A stretch of DNA of 64,000 nucleotides from Novosphingobium sp. 9 (lineage in GTDB: Bacteria > Pseudomonadota > Alphaproteobacteria > Sphingomonadales > Sphingomonadaceae). The position numbers and the translations under genes were made by a program. This document shows positions 48,058 through 56,079 of the stretch, in pieces (position 1 is the first letter of the stretch; the number at the start of each line of letters is the position of its first letter). The DNA lies in the NCBI RefSeq assembly GCF_025340265.1, contig NZ_CP022707.1, positions 2,170,501 through 2,234,500 of the forward strand. The letters are read 5' to 3'. The notes under the pieces are model-generated. The model saw nothing but the letters and a program-made list of their open reading frames with translations, made no database searches and was not told where the DNA came from.

Positions 48058-48333
48058 ATGAACAATGCAGACCTCGCCGACAAGCTGGCTACCGAAACCG
48101 GCATGACCAAGGCCGACGCCAAGAAGGCGGTCGATGCTGTTTTCGCAGCGATCGCCGATGCCGCCGCAGCCGGTGACGAAATTTCGCTTAACGGCTTCGG
48201 AAAGTTCAAGGTCAAGGATTCCCCGGCGCGCGAAGGCCGTAACCCATCGACCGGCGAGACCATCCAGATCGCCGCCTCCAAGAAGCTGACCTTCGCGCCT
48301 GCCAAGGCGGTCAAGGACAAGCTCAACGGCTGA
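48058..48333 (+). CDS. HU family DNA-binding protein
   Basis: A 91-residue histone-like protein: NADLADKLATETGMTKADAK, then GDEISLNGFGKFKVKDSPAR and the DNA-binding arm EGRNPSTGETIQIAASKKL, KFAPAK-type end. A complete HU/IHF fold of normal length. An HU carried on a mobile element may replace or silence host functions or assist integrase; role here is inferred. The start follows AGGAGAT. Confidence 0.95.
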   Translation: MNNADLADKLATETGMTKADAKKAVDAVFAAIADAAAAGDEISLNGFGKFKVKDSPAREGRNPSTGETIQIAASKKLTFAPAKAVKDKLNG

Positions 48334-48453
48334 TAGAGGCCATGGGGAGGACGGCGCAGCAGGACTGCGCCGTCTTCTACAGACGCAAATTTTATACGCT
48401 GCAATACAAAGTCCCCTTTTTCGCGCGCACCGGAATTGACGGCGAGGCCGACA

Positions 48454-48845
48454 GTGCCCAAATTCCAAATGCACCATGGCTCGCCGGGCGTGCTCGATCA
48501 TGCCTGCCTGCGCTTTTCCAGCGGCGCACGCGCCACCTGGGAGTTCGAGCGCGGCGAGGAGGTGTCCGCCTCGATTCCCCCGGCCCTCTGCTAATCCAGC
48601 CGGACTCTGCCTGCGACCTGCTGATCGAGGCCGCAACAGCAGGTCTGGGCATCATACATCTGTTCGAGGACTGGCTTGCCCCGGCCATACAGGCAGGCAC
48701 GCTCGAGCGGATACTTGGCGAATGGGACGCGCCGTTCTCGGGGCCGATGCTCTACTACTCCGGTCGCCGGCAGCTTCCCCCGCCGCTCAGGGCTTTCATC
48801 GACTTCACCCGGCTCAAACCCGTAGACGCCTGGCCAACCCGCTAG
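48454..48845 (+). pseudogene. LysR regulator remnant (effector-binding domain)
   Basis: Only the ligand-binding half of a LysR-type regulator remains. One frame reads LDHACLRFSSGARATWEFER then GEEV; the next reads VRLDSPGPLLIQPDSACDLL, LIEAATAGLGIIHLFEDWLA and ends RAFIDFTRLKP. Adding one G near 48566 joins them at GEEVVRLDSPG. The HTH half is missing, so this is a true 5' truncation even if the frameshift is an artefact. Its end overlaps the convergent DsbA-like gene. Confidence 0.7.
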
Positions 48846-49510
48846 CGAGAAGCCGCCGCCTGCTCGGCAGCGATCTTCCTCAACGCATCCTCGAACACCT
48901 CGACGGGCTGGCCGCCCGAAACCAGATACTTCTCATCGATGACGATGGCCGGCACGCTGGAAATGCCGCGTGAGCGCCACAGTTCCTCCTCGCCACGCAC
49001 TTCTTCTGCAAATTCATCGCCGGAAAGAATGTCCCCTGCCCGCGCGCGATCGAGGCCTGCCCGCGTCGCTGCATCCACCAGCACCTCATGATCCGCGACA
49101 CTGCGCCCTTGCGTGAAATAGGCCTCGAACAGCGCATGCTTGAGGGCGGACTGCCGCCCCTGCCCTGCCGCCCAGTGCAGCAGACGGTGGGCATCGAACG
49201 TGTTGTAGATGCGGCTATCGTCAGCAATGGCCATCGTGAAGCCGACGCCCGCCGCCCGTTCCCGGATCGCCGCCCGGTCCGCTGCCGACTGTTCCGGCGT
49301 ACTGCCATACTTCTGGGAAATATGTTCGCGCAGGTCCTGCCCTTCGGGTCCCATGTTCGGATTGAGTTCGAAAGGCTGGAAATGGATGTCCGCCGTGACT
49401 TCCCCGCCAAGCCGCTCAAGCGCCGCCTCCAGGCCTTTGAGGCCGATGACGCACCAGGGACAGACCACATCCGACACGAAATCGATCCTGAGGTGCTGCG
49501 GCATATTCAA
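48842..49510 (-). CDS. DsbA family oxidoreductase (FrnE-like)
   Basis: A 222-residue thioredoxin-fold protein. DFVSDVVCPWCVIGLKGLEA has the C17-P-W-C20 active site, and HFQPFELNPNMGPEGQDLRE, FDAHRLLHWA and SSVPAIVIDEKYLVSGGQP (cis-Pro loop) match the FrnE/DsbA group. No signal peptide, so it is cytoplasmic. Probably a dithiol oxidoreductase or isomerase for stress or aromatic degradation. Stands alone, convergent with the LysR remnant. Confidence 0.92.
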   Translation of the reverse strand: MNMPQHLRIDFVSDVVCPWCVIGLKGLEAALERLGGEVTADIHFQPFELNPNMGPEGQDLREHISQKYGSTPEQSAADRAAIRERAAGVGFTMAIADDSRIYNTFDAHRLLHWAAGQGRQSALKHALFEAYFTQGRSVADHEVLVDAATRAGLDRARAGDILSGDEFAEEVRGEEELWRSRGISSVPAIVIDEKYLVSGGQPVEVFEDALRKIAAEQAAASR

Positions 49511-49658
49511 ACGCTCCTTCGACAGGCTGACATGCAGGCTTGCTGAACGATCGAGCCGTCGTTGGCAATTCCAGGCGGCGCGCTGATGCCCCGACAGCGA
49601 ATAAAAACCTTAGATCACCAAGGTTCGCCATTCCTCCGCACCGCCGCTATGGCAAGGC

Positions 49659-50114
49659 ATGATACAGATTCTGATCGACGCCGACGCCTGCCCTGTGAAG
49701 GACGAGACCTACAAGGTTGCGGCCCGATACAAGGTGCCCGTCGTTGTCGTCAGCAACAGCGCGATCCGCATACCGCGCGAGCCTAGCATATCGCGCAAGG
49801 TGGTGAGCGATGCGTTCGACGCCGCGGACGACTGGATCGCCGAGCACACCACGCCCAACACGGTCGTCATCACGGCGGACATCCTGCTGGCAGACCGTTG
49901 CCTGAAGCTGGGGGCAGTTGTTATCGCGCCTAACGGCAAGCCGTTCACCACGTCCTCGATCGGCGGCGCCATCGCCGTGCGTGCCATTATGGCCGATCTG
50001 CGCGCCGGTGGCGACAGCCTCGGTGGGCCGCCGCCTTTCAGCCAGGCCGACCGCTCGCGATTTCTCTCCAGCCTCGACGAGGCTCTGGTAAAATTGCAAC
50101 GCCAGCCCAGATAG
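49659..50114 (+). CDS. YaiI/YqxD family protein (DUF188, PIN-like)
   Basis: A 151-residue protein of the UPF0178 family: IQILIDADACPVKDETYKVA at the start with the conserved acidic pair, VVVVSNSAIRIP, TVVITADILLADRCLKLGA and ANGRPFT-like IAPNGKPFTTSSIGGAIA, GGPPPFSQADRSRFL. A PIN-like nuclease fold is predicted for the family; the substrate is not known. Full length, no partner gene. Confidence 0.92.
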   Translation: MIQILIDADACPVKDETYKVAARYKVPVVVVSNSAIRIPREPSISRKVVSDAFDAADDWIAEHTTPNTVVITADILLADRCLKLGAVVIAPNGKPFTTSSIGGAIAVRAIMADLRAGGDSLGGPPPFSQADRSRFLSSLDEALVKLQRQPR

Positions 50115-50279
50115 TGGCGGCATGCAAGGGTCGCCGTTGAACTATGATCCTTCCGGATGGCGCCTATTGTCGTCGTCCGGCGGCTCGTACCCATTGCGCA
50201 GAAGCGGTCATTCGTTCGGGGTGGACCCGCTTGTCTGACGAGAAAAAGCTGCTTGTCGGCCACCGCCCCATTGCGGTCA

Positions 50280-50747
50280 TTACGTCCAGAGCTTCCACCA
50301 CGGCTTTTTTGCGACGATTTTTTCTCGATAGCCAGTGCCGGAAATAGCGTGCTGATACACGCCCGGAAGCTGCTCAGTGATGCCCGCTGGCCGGGGGAAT
50401 GGTTTTGTCTCGCCAAGCAGTAGGTTGCAGATCAGGAAATCAAGAAGCTCTGATTGATATTCCCGATCACTCGCTTCCAGCATCTTGGTTGAGCAGAGCG
50501 CGTTGGTGACGGCGTATATCTCGCCGTCTTGCGCAATCATAATTTTGTAAATGCCTTGCCCGGTCCAGCTTCTGTGAAAGCAGAGTTCGTTATCATCGAG
50601 ATAGACAAACCACTTATCTTCCATTGCTCGGGGGAGCAAACCTGCAGATAGCTTTTCAAACTGCTCTTGGGAGAAATCGGCACGATAGGGGATCGCGACC
50701 ATGTCCTCGAACGGGAGTCGCTTCCAGTCGCTGGGCGTAACAGTCAT
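50280..50747 (-). CDS. hypothetical protein, possible second gene of a pair
   Basis: A 155-residue soluble protein with no family that I know. It reads well (WKRLPFEDMVAIPYRADFSQ, AMEDKWFVYLDDNELCFHRS, YQSELLDFLICNLLLGE) and is AT-richer than its neighbours. The start overlaps the stop of an upstream frame (ATGA), so it was probably the second gene of a two-gene unit. The aromatic-rich, acidic pattern recalls immunity-type proteins, but that is only an impression. Confidence 0.65.
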   Translation of the reverse strand: MTVTPSDWKRLPFEDMVAIPYRADFSQEQFEKLSAGLLPRAMEDKWFVYLDDNELCFHRSWTGQGIYKIMIAQDGEIYAVTNALCSTKMLEASDREYQSELLDFLICNLLLGETKPFPRPAGITEQLPGVYQHAISGTGYREKIVAKKPWWKLWT

Positions 50748-50929
50748 TCGGACACCTTGATCACGCTGCCGTCATAGCCCGATGAGGCAGCTCGCTCAAC
50801 GACTGCTTCCCACCCATCCCGGCTGCTGGTTGCTCGGATCGACAAGCCTAACCGGACAGACGGCTTGCTGGGGCGGTAGATCGCCCTTGGAGCGACCGAC
50901 AAGGGCGCGTAGGAGCCCAGTGGGCTCAC
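50744..50929 (-). pseudogene. truncated gene end upstream of the 155-residue protein
   Basis: The last 30 or so codons (RDGWEAVVERAASSGYDGSV then IKVSE) look coding and couple by ATGA to the following gene. Upstream the frame runs into the 67-bp inverted repeat at 50903-50969, where the coding look is lost. I read this as the 3' remnant of a gene cut off by the repeat-associated rearrangement. Confidence 0.4.
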
Positions 50930-50969
50930 AGAGAACTAACCGCCCACGCGGCCCGTCCGCAACCGCCCC
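50903..50969 (-). repeat. 67-bp inverted repeat, left copy
   Basis: The reverse complement matches 52089-52155 in 62 of 67 positions. It encloses, with its partner, the accessory lspA and a small membrane protein gene. Confidence 0.85.
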
Positions 50970-51065
50970 AGCGTCGCCTCCCATCAACCAGATTGGCTTT
51001 CCCGTGAGCGGTCGTTATTCATACAGAAAGTCGAACGGTCATTTTTGCGGTGAGAGGTGAACTGG

Positions 51066-51575
51066 ATGTCGAAGGGGACACGGATTGGTCTGCTGATCCT
51101 GATTGTGGTCATGCTGCTGTCCATTGACCAGATCACGAAGCTCTGGGCCTACAGTACGCTTGCGCTGGGGCAGAGCCTTTCCATACCTGGGCCAGTCAAC
51201 CTTACGCTAATCTTCAACCGCAGCAATGCATTTGGGCTGACGCCCGATTATGGAACCGTAACGCGATGGGGCTTGGCGGCGCTTAACGCCGTGGTGGCCT
51301 GCTTCATTATCTACTGGGTCTGGTCCAGAAAACATGAGCCTCTTATGGTGGCGGGACTGGCATTCATAACGGGCGGAGCGGTTGGGAATGCAATCGACCG
51401 GATTTGGCTCGGCTCGGTTATCGATATGTTTGATGCGTCTAAGGCTGGCTTCATTTGGGTATTCAATCCCGCAGACGTTTTTATCGATGTCGGTATAGCT
51501 CTCTTAGCCCTATGTGCCGTGTTCGGCCGTGGCACTGACGCCGGAGTTGGCCATCCGAGAGCTACCAGCGCCTAG
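51066..51575 (+). CDS. lspA: accessory lipoprotein signal peptidase LspA
   Basis: A 169-residue aspartyl peptidase that cleaves lipoprotein signal peptides, with four membrane helices. It shows SIDQITKLWAY, NLTLIFNRSNAFGL, GGAVGNAIDRIWLGSVIDMF and FNPADVFIDVGIALL, which contain the two catalytic Asp residues and the conserved Asn. The ATG at 51066 has GAGGTGA before it. Core lspA normally sits with ileS; this copy is alone on the island inside an inverted repeat and is AT-richer, so it is an extra, acquired copy. Confidence 0.93.
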   Translation: MSKGTRIGLLILIVVMLLSIDQITKLWAYSTLALGQSLSIPGPVNLTLIFNRSNAFGLTPDYGTVTRWGLAALNAVVACFIIYWVWSRKHEPLMVAGLAFITGGAVGNAIDRIWLGSVIDMFDASKAGFIWVFNPADVFIDVGIALLALCAVFGRGTDAGVGHPRATSA

Positions 51576-51783
51576 CTCCATTGTCGGCAACCCGAACGTC
51601 CGCTCTACGCCGCTTCGGTAGCGGTAGAAGTCGGTCCGCAATCCACCCATTCCAATCTAACCTCCGTTGGTTCGCGCCGCCTGAAACCGGTTTGACGGCT
51701 TCACAACGCTAAATTTGGCGATGAGCCATGCGGAACGGCAATCAGGGGTGGCTAGGCGACAGGCTGCTTCTGATCGCGAAGGG

Positions 51784-52032
51784 CTATAGAGCCAACGTTC
51801 GGCGTTTCCGGCGGCGAATGACCCATAGCGCGACGGGTGTGATATAGAACCAAGCTGTTACTGCGGCCCAGACGGAGATGCCTTCGGGTGTGCTTTCCGC
51901 ACTAAAAGAGGGCCAGAGCGGAAGTTCCAACGTGAAAAGGCTGAACAACGCGACCGGAACTGCTGTTGCCACCCATACGATGAACACAAGCCAGAACAGG
52001 CTATTTCTTAGGGCAAGAGGCGTGTTTGACAT
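51784..52032 (-). CDS. small membrane protein, unknown
   Basis: An 82-residue protein with two membrane helices (SLFWLVFIVWVATAVPVALF and VWAAVTAWFYITPVALWVI) and a basic tail RRRKRRTLAL, so both ends should face the cytoplasm. No family recognised. It lies between lspA and the right copy of the inverted repeat, convergent with lspA. Confidence 0.55.
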   Translation of the reverse strand: MSNTPLALRNSLFWLVFIVWVATAVPVALFSLFTLELPLWPSFSAESTPEGISVWAAVTAWFYITPVALWVIRRRKRRTLAL

Positions 52033-52088
52033 GGACGCGAGAATGTCCGCTTCAGAGGTCCGCGTCCAGCCCGTTGAAGGGCCAGCTT

Positions 52089-52155
52089 GGGGCGGTTGCA
52101 GACGGGCAGCGTGGGCGGTTAATTCTCTGTGAGCCCGCTGGGCTCCTATGCGCCC
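52089..52155 (+). repeat. 67-bp inverted repeat, right copy
   Basis: GGGGCGGTTGCAGACGGGCA onward to CTCCTATGCGCCC; 62 of 67 positions match the reverse complement of 50903-50969. About 1.1 kb separates the copies. Confidence 0.85.
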
Positions 52156-52304
52156 GTCGCCGCCATCCGAATATGGCTTTCTCTCGCCGGAAAGCGGACA
52201 TTTAGATTTATGACGATAGGGGGCGTTGTTCCGGTCCTTCTAAAGCATCAACAACTGCGCTACAATCAGTCATACATTAAACGTTTTTGCAAGAAGGTGG
52301 AATT

Positions 52305-52904
52305 ATGGGCCTGCATCTTACATCTATTGCTCAGATAAATGCAGTCCAACCCCAACTAGCTGGGGTAAGATATTTTGTTTATATCATTAATTACTATGAT
52401 ATAGAGGAAGATGTCATCGACGAGTTGGTTTCATCGGTGCCCAAAATGAATGCTAAATTTTCCCAGTCGGGCAATGTCGTTTCGATCTCGGCGCTCAAAA
52501 ATCTACATTTTGGCAACGAGGCCCTCTCATGGGACAATTGCTTTGGACCCGAAGCCGATGAGACATGCCCTGCGATCCTGATCTGCACTCTGCCGCCGTT
52601 CTATTTTATTCCTAAGCTGCTCGCACAGAGTGACAGTGGACAGGATAGTGCTGCAACCGATGTCCCTTGGATACTTCTAAGCTTGAAGGACCGAGGCAAA
52701 GATATCAATGATTTGCGCGAGATCATCGAAAAAGTGGTTAAGGAGGTCGCGGCGGGAGAGGATATTTCAAGCTTTGAAGCTGTAAAGCTGCTCCACACAA
52801 TCGACAACCGCCCGGTGATTAACGCGGAGATCGGCGCGACAGGCGACCGCCTTTCCGAAGCGAACATCTTCCGGCGACTTGAACCGCAAGACCATCAGAA
52901 GTGA
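52305..52904 (+). CDS. hypothetical protein paired with HsdR-N-like gene
   Basis: A 199-residue protein from the ATG at 52305, which follows AAGAAGGTGG. No known domain. It has a balanced, globular look (VRYFVYIINYYDIEEDVIDE, CPAILICTLPPFYFIPKLLA, WILLSLKDRGKDINDLREII) and lower GC than the core. The stop lies 4 bp from the end of the convergent HsdR-N-like gene; both share the same base composition, so they probably arrived together. Confidence 0.62.
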   Translation: MGLHLTSIAQINAVQPQLAGVRYFVYIINYYDIEEDVIDELVSSVPKMNAKFSQSGNVVSISALKNLHFGNEALSWDNCFGPEADETCPAILICTLPPFYFIPKLLAQSDSGQDSAATDVPWILLSLKDRGKDINDLREIIEKVVKEVAAGEDISSFEAVKLLHTIDNRPVINAEIGATGDRLSEANIFRRLEPQDHQK

Positions 52905-52908
52905 TGGA

Positions 52909-54027
52909 CTAGAGGTCAGGCACAAGCTTAAACGTGCCTGTGAATTCAATTTCCATCCGGAATGACTGGGGGACGGGGAGTGCGATGTCATAATGTGACG
53001 ACGCATGAAATTCCCCGATTATCTCCTGTCCATTGAAATACATCCAAATACGGAGAAAAAGGCCACCGTCGACAGTGTTAGCCATCTGACCTACTTCGCC
53101 CATCAGTTGGGGCATCAACGTACCTTGCGGGATCGAGAAGTCCTTGATGGTCTCAAAGAGCGTCAGATTATCTGCATCGATCGAGATGAACTTTGCGGCT
53201 GTGGTGAAGGAAAGCTGGTCAATTCCCATCATCTCCATGCCTTGCCGGTTGGGTTCAGTCGCGCCACTCATCTGCGCTCTGGCTAAGATACGCCCGTTCT
53301 CGTCGCGCTCCAGCCTGCCTGACTCGACTCGCAAGATAAAAACATTTTTGAGCTGTTCTAGCTGCTGCTCCATCTGCGCAATCTGCGGGAGATTTGCACG
53401 TAGAACCTGGGTATGATCCTCTCCATCGACAAAGATGCGATAGTTCTGATCTATGATTTTGTAGAAGCCCGAACGCAGGTTGACGGCCGATCCTAGACCA
53501 TTGCAGAGCTTGAGACCGCGATCATATTCAACCTTGCAAAGTCGCGCCAGATTAACTTTCGAGAGAATATTCTCTATCTCGTGAAAACGTTGATTAACCT
53601 CGGCGATCGGAATGGCTACGACTGGCTGAGCGCTCGGTCCGGAGAGGGTCTCGTAGATGCGTAGCTCATGCCCGTTACAAAGCAGAAAGTAATTAGCGCC
53701 GACCTGCGCGTGGGCGGCGTAGGAATGAGCCTGCTCGACTTCCAGATTTGTAATTGCAACGCTGCCAGCTTTCGCCTCAACAACGAAGCTGCCGCGAGCA
53801 CCTTTTAGCCCTGCCAGATAATCGGCCTTCCCAAGCGGCACATCCTTTCCCGATCGGCGTCCGATATGAAAATACGGATATTTGAGAACGCGCTCTAGAT
53901 CGAGATATGAGGTCTCATCTTCTCCATAACCAAGGTGCCGGATGAGCGGGTCGATCAAGTAATATCTGACCTCAGTCTCGTTGTAAGTCGGCCCCGCTGC
54001 GATTGCGTAACTGGCGATGAGATCCAT
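52909..54027 (-). CDS. HsdR N-terminal-like (PD-(D/E)xK) protein
   Basis: A 372-residue protein. The N-terminal part has NETEVRYYLIDPLIRHLGYG, then KADYLAGLKGARGSFVVEAK with Asp and ExK of the PD-(D/E)xK fold, then HSYAAHAQVGANYFLLCNGH, as in the HSDR_N domain of type I restriction subunits. No helicase part follows; instead there is a predicted coiled coil (QIAQMEQQLEQLKNVFILRV) and a beta-rich end. A free-standing nuclease of defence or toxin kind is likely, target unknown. Confidence 0.72.
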   Translation of the reverse strand: MDLIASYAIAAGPTYNETEVRYYLIDPLIRHLGYGEDETSYLDLERVLKYPYFHIGRRSGKDVPLGKADYLAGLKGARGSFVVEAKAGSVAITNLEVEQAHSYAAHAQVGANYFLLCNGHELRIYETLSGPSAQPVVAIPIAEVNQRFHEIENILSKVNLARLCKVEYDRGLKLCNGLGSAVNLRSGFYKIIDQNYRIFVDGEDHTQVLRANLPQIAQMEQQLEQLKNVFILRVESGRLERDENGRILARAQMSGATEPNRQGMEMMGIDQLSFTTAAKFISIDADNLTLFETIKDFSIPQGTLMPQLMGEVGQMANTVDGGLFLRIWMYFNGQEIIGEFHASSHYDIALPVPQSFRMEIEFTGTFKLVPDL

Positions 54028-54050
54028 GGCTGCCTCTGATCATTGGCGGT

Positions 54051-54257
54051 CTACTGACATCCGCTCTTCAAGCCATGAAGCACGGCGACCAGTGTGCGCA
54101 AGTCGCAGCGTGCGGCACAAATGTTTTCCGGAATGCCGTCCATTGAGAAAAAAAGGCGAAGGCTCGCCCGGAAATGACGGGCAGCTATTTGCCCCTCTGA
54201 AACAGTAAGACGACCTTCCGCAATCGGCCATAAGGCGTCAGGCTGTAGGGTTCGCAT
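54051..54257 (-). CDS. small hypothetical protein
   Basis: A 68-residue frame (RTLQPDALWPIAEGRLTVSE, GQIAARHFRASLRLFFSMDG) whose start lies 20 bp inside the end of the 64-residue upstream gene. It looks coding, but there is no family or strong ribosome site. Confidence 0.4.
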   Translation of the reverse strand: MRTLQPDALWPIAEGRLTVSEGQIAARHFRASLRLFFSMDGIPENICAARCDLRTLVAVLHGLKSGCQ

Positions 54258-54432
54258 TTGTTTCGCGCATGAGCGCAGACAGCTGCTTCTTGAATGATTG
54301 CCCATCGAAGTGCGCATCGATTTGCGTGAAGCCCTCCTGCGCCAACCGCGAGCGCAGCTCCTTAATGGATACGCAGTGACCTTCACGGGCGAGTTCGAAG
54401 GCACGAATTGGCAAAGTGGTCACGGGCGTCAT
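54238..54432 (-). CDS. small hypothetical protein
   Basis: A 64-residue frame: TTLPIRAFELAREGHCVSIK, ELRSRLAQEGFTQIDAHFDG and QSFKKQLSALMRETN. The pattern resembles a small HTH-like or winged protein, but I cannot name it. The start overlaps a short upstream frame; may form a small operon with the 68-residue frame. Confidence 0.5.
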   Translation of the reverse strand: MTPVTTLPIRAFELAREGHCVSIKELRSRLAQEGFTQIDAHFDGQSFKKQLSALMRETNANPTA

Positions 54433-54833
54433 TATCTTCTCCAGCGATGATCTTGTTTGCGCGTGCCGAAGCCCAATTCAACAGCAGCAACGATTAAACC
54501 CTCGGCAAGCAAAGAAGTTACATAGCGTTGCACTAGGTCGAAACGTTGTTGGTGCAACATGCGGATTCCCGCACCCACCCTTTTAGTCCGGGGTAGAGAT
54601 GAACGGCCATTGCCGGCCAGTCGGCGGCATCTAGAATAGCAACGCCGCCAGTCCGTGCCTGAGGGTGTAAAATTTGGGAGGTGAACGACCACAATGGGTC
54701 GGGCGGTACCGCGCAGTACACAGGAGCCGACGGTCGGCTTCACCCGCATGCGGCGCCAATACCGGGCTGGACGAAAGCCAACCATCGCAGACATTCAGCG
54801 AGCCAAATTTATCCAGGCCGCCTAGGGTGGGCC
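54433..54833. other. stretch with decayed or short frames
   Basis: About 400 bp. Two minus-strand frames look partly coding (ILHPQARTGGVAILDAADWP, and LVQRYVTSLLAEGLIVAAVE near its end), offset from one another. This could be one gene with a frameshift; evidence is weak. Confidence 0.35.
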
Positions 54834-55112
54834 TCAATCGGACAATTTGTGTATCACGTGCAGGTTGGGCTGGGTAACGTCGCCCGCCTCCCCTGTATGG
54901 GCCCGCTTATTGGCGACCAACACGTCATGCTCGGCGAACACACGCTCAATCTCTCTACGTTTGTCAAAGATCATGCGCGCGACCCCTGCCGTCATTCCAC
55001 CTTCGTCACCGACACGGCCCAGCACGCCGGCCAGATCCTCTAGCGTGGCCTTTTCCAAATTGCTGTGAAGGTTACCTTTGGCGTCGAGGTAAGCGGTGCA
55101 TTCAGTCGCCAT
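54834..55112 (-). CDS. small hypothetical protein
   Basis: A 92-residue protein: MATECTAYLDAKGNLHSNLE, ATLEDLAGVLGRVGDEGGMT, VARMIFDKRREIERVFAEHD. It looks coding and has a clean ATG, but no family or metal motif that I know. Alone on the minus strand in the right part of the island. Confidence 0.55.
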   Translation of the reverse strand: MATECTAYLDAKGNLHSNLEKATLEDLAGVLGRVGDEGGMTAGVARMIFDKRREIERVFAEHDVLVANKRAHTGEAGDVTQPNLHVIHKLSD

Positions 55113-55254
55113 CAGTCAACCTCGGTCATAAATGGTTCCGATCTACAATTGCACATCCACGTGGAATTTACGAACCATACTTAAATATTCTAGCGCTGGC
55201 GTTCTCAGCAAAGTCTAGCCCTGCCCGCCGAGGCCTAGCGGCTGGTAGCGGTGA

Positions 55255-55590
55255 TCAGCGTACACGCCTTTCCATAGCCGTTTGCGGTGACCAGTTTGGA
55301 ATATCTTCTGCACCAATAATGGCGGCAAAGATGGCGCCCGGCGGAGCACGCAGGAGCTTGGCCGGCAAGACAAGGTCGATTTCGTCGAACAGAGCCTCGA
55401 CCCTTTCACCAATCAAGTCACGCAAGGGAGGTATTATCGCTTGTGCTGCGCCCGCCAGCACGCTCCTCTTTATCAGGATCGAGCGCATGTTCGGTTCGGC
55501 TCCGATGCGTACAACCCATCCCTGATTCATTATTACCCAGCTTTTCTCACGCTGAATTGTTGGCGCTATTTCTCTTCCCATTCGGACCAT
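55255..55590 (-). CDS. hypothetical protein
   Basis: About 111 residues from the ATG at 55590 (the frame opens at 55617). RSILIKRSVLAGAAQAIIPP, LRDLIGERVEALFDEIDLVL and AKLLRAPPGAIFAAIIG suggest a helical protein, perhaps membrane-associated. No family recognised and the start is uncertain. Confidence 0.42.
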   Translation of the reverse strand: MVRMGREIAPTIQREKSWVIMNQGWVVRIGAEPNMRSILIKRSVLAGAAQAIIPPLRDLIGERVEALFDEIDLVLPAKLLRAPPGAIFAAIIGAEDIPNWSPQTAMERRVR

Positions 55591-55736
55591 GCTCTGTCCC
55601 TCAGCCGGTAAAATCAATCAGTTTCAGGATTTTAAATTCCCTCACGTTCGGCTGTGAGCAGCGCTCGAGCCTACGAGGGCAGCAACGAAGGGACATTTGC
55701 TGCGTTTGACCAGCAAGACAAAATTGGAGAATCGAT

Positions 55737-55916
55737 TTGGACAACAGCAATCAGCGCTCGACTGAAAACAAGGGCGGCAGGAAACTCAGCATCACCCTTG
55801 TCGGCGTGATCACCATCATTTTCGTGCTTGCGGTGGGCATCATGTGGGGCGGTGCGGACATCATGAAGCGCCCCGGTGCAGATCCTGGAGCGGTTCAGCA
55901 TGCTCCCGCTGATTAA
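55737..55916 (+). CDS. 59-residue single-helix membrane protein, TTG start
   Basis: TTG at 55737, preceded by TTGGAGA, opens a frame encoding DNSNQRSTENKGGRKLSITL, a membrane helix (VGVITIIFVLAVGIMWGGAD) and a short tail ending HAPAD. The charge pattern fits an inner-membrane protein with its N-terminus in the cytoplasm. No family known. Followed about 120 bp later by a strong terminator. Confidence 0.55.
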   Translation: MDNSNQRSTENKGGRKLSITLVGVITIIFVLAVGIMWGGADIMKRPGADPGAVQHAPAD

Positions 55917-56034
55917 TCTTGAAAGACCCACAACCCGCTTATCTGACGGCCCGATAGCTAAGTGACCGGAACAAGCAGTGGTCCAAGCAATTGTAGGACT
56001 GCTGAACCTTTGCTCAGTAACTCTGTGAACCTGC

Positions 56035-56073
56035 AATGCCGGTAATTTCGAGCGAGATTACCGGCATTTTTTT
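56035..56073 (+). terminator. rho-independent terminator
   Basis: AATGCCGGTAAT and ATTACCGGCATT are exact arms around an 8-10 base loop, followed by a run of seven T residues ending at 56073. It lies directly before the insertion sequence. Confidence 0.85.
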
Positions 56074-56079
56074 GGGCTA

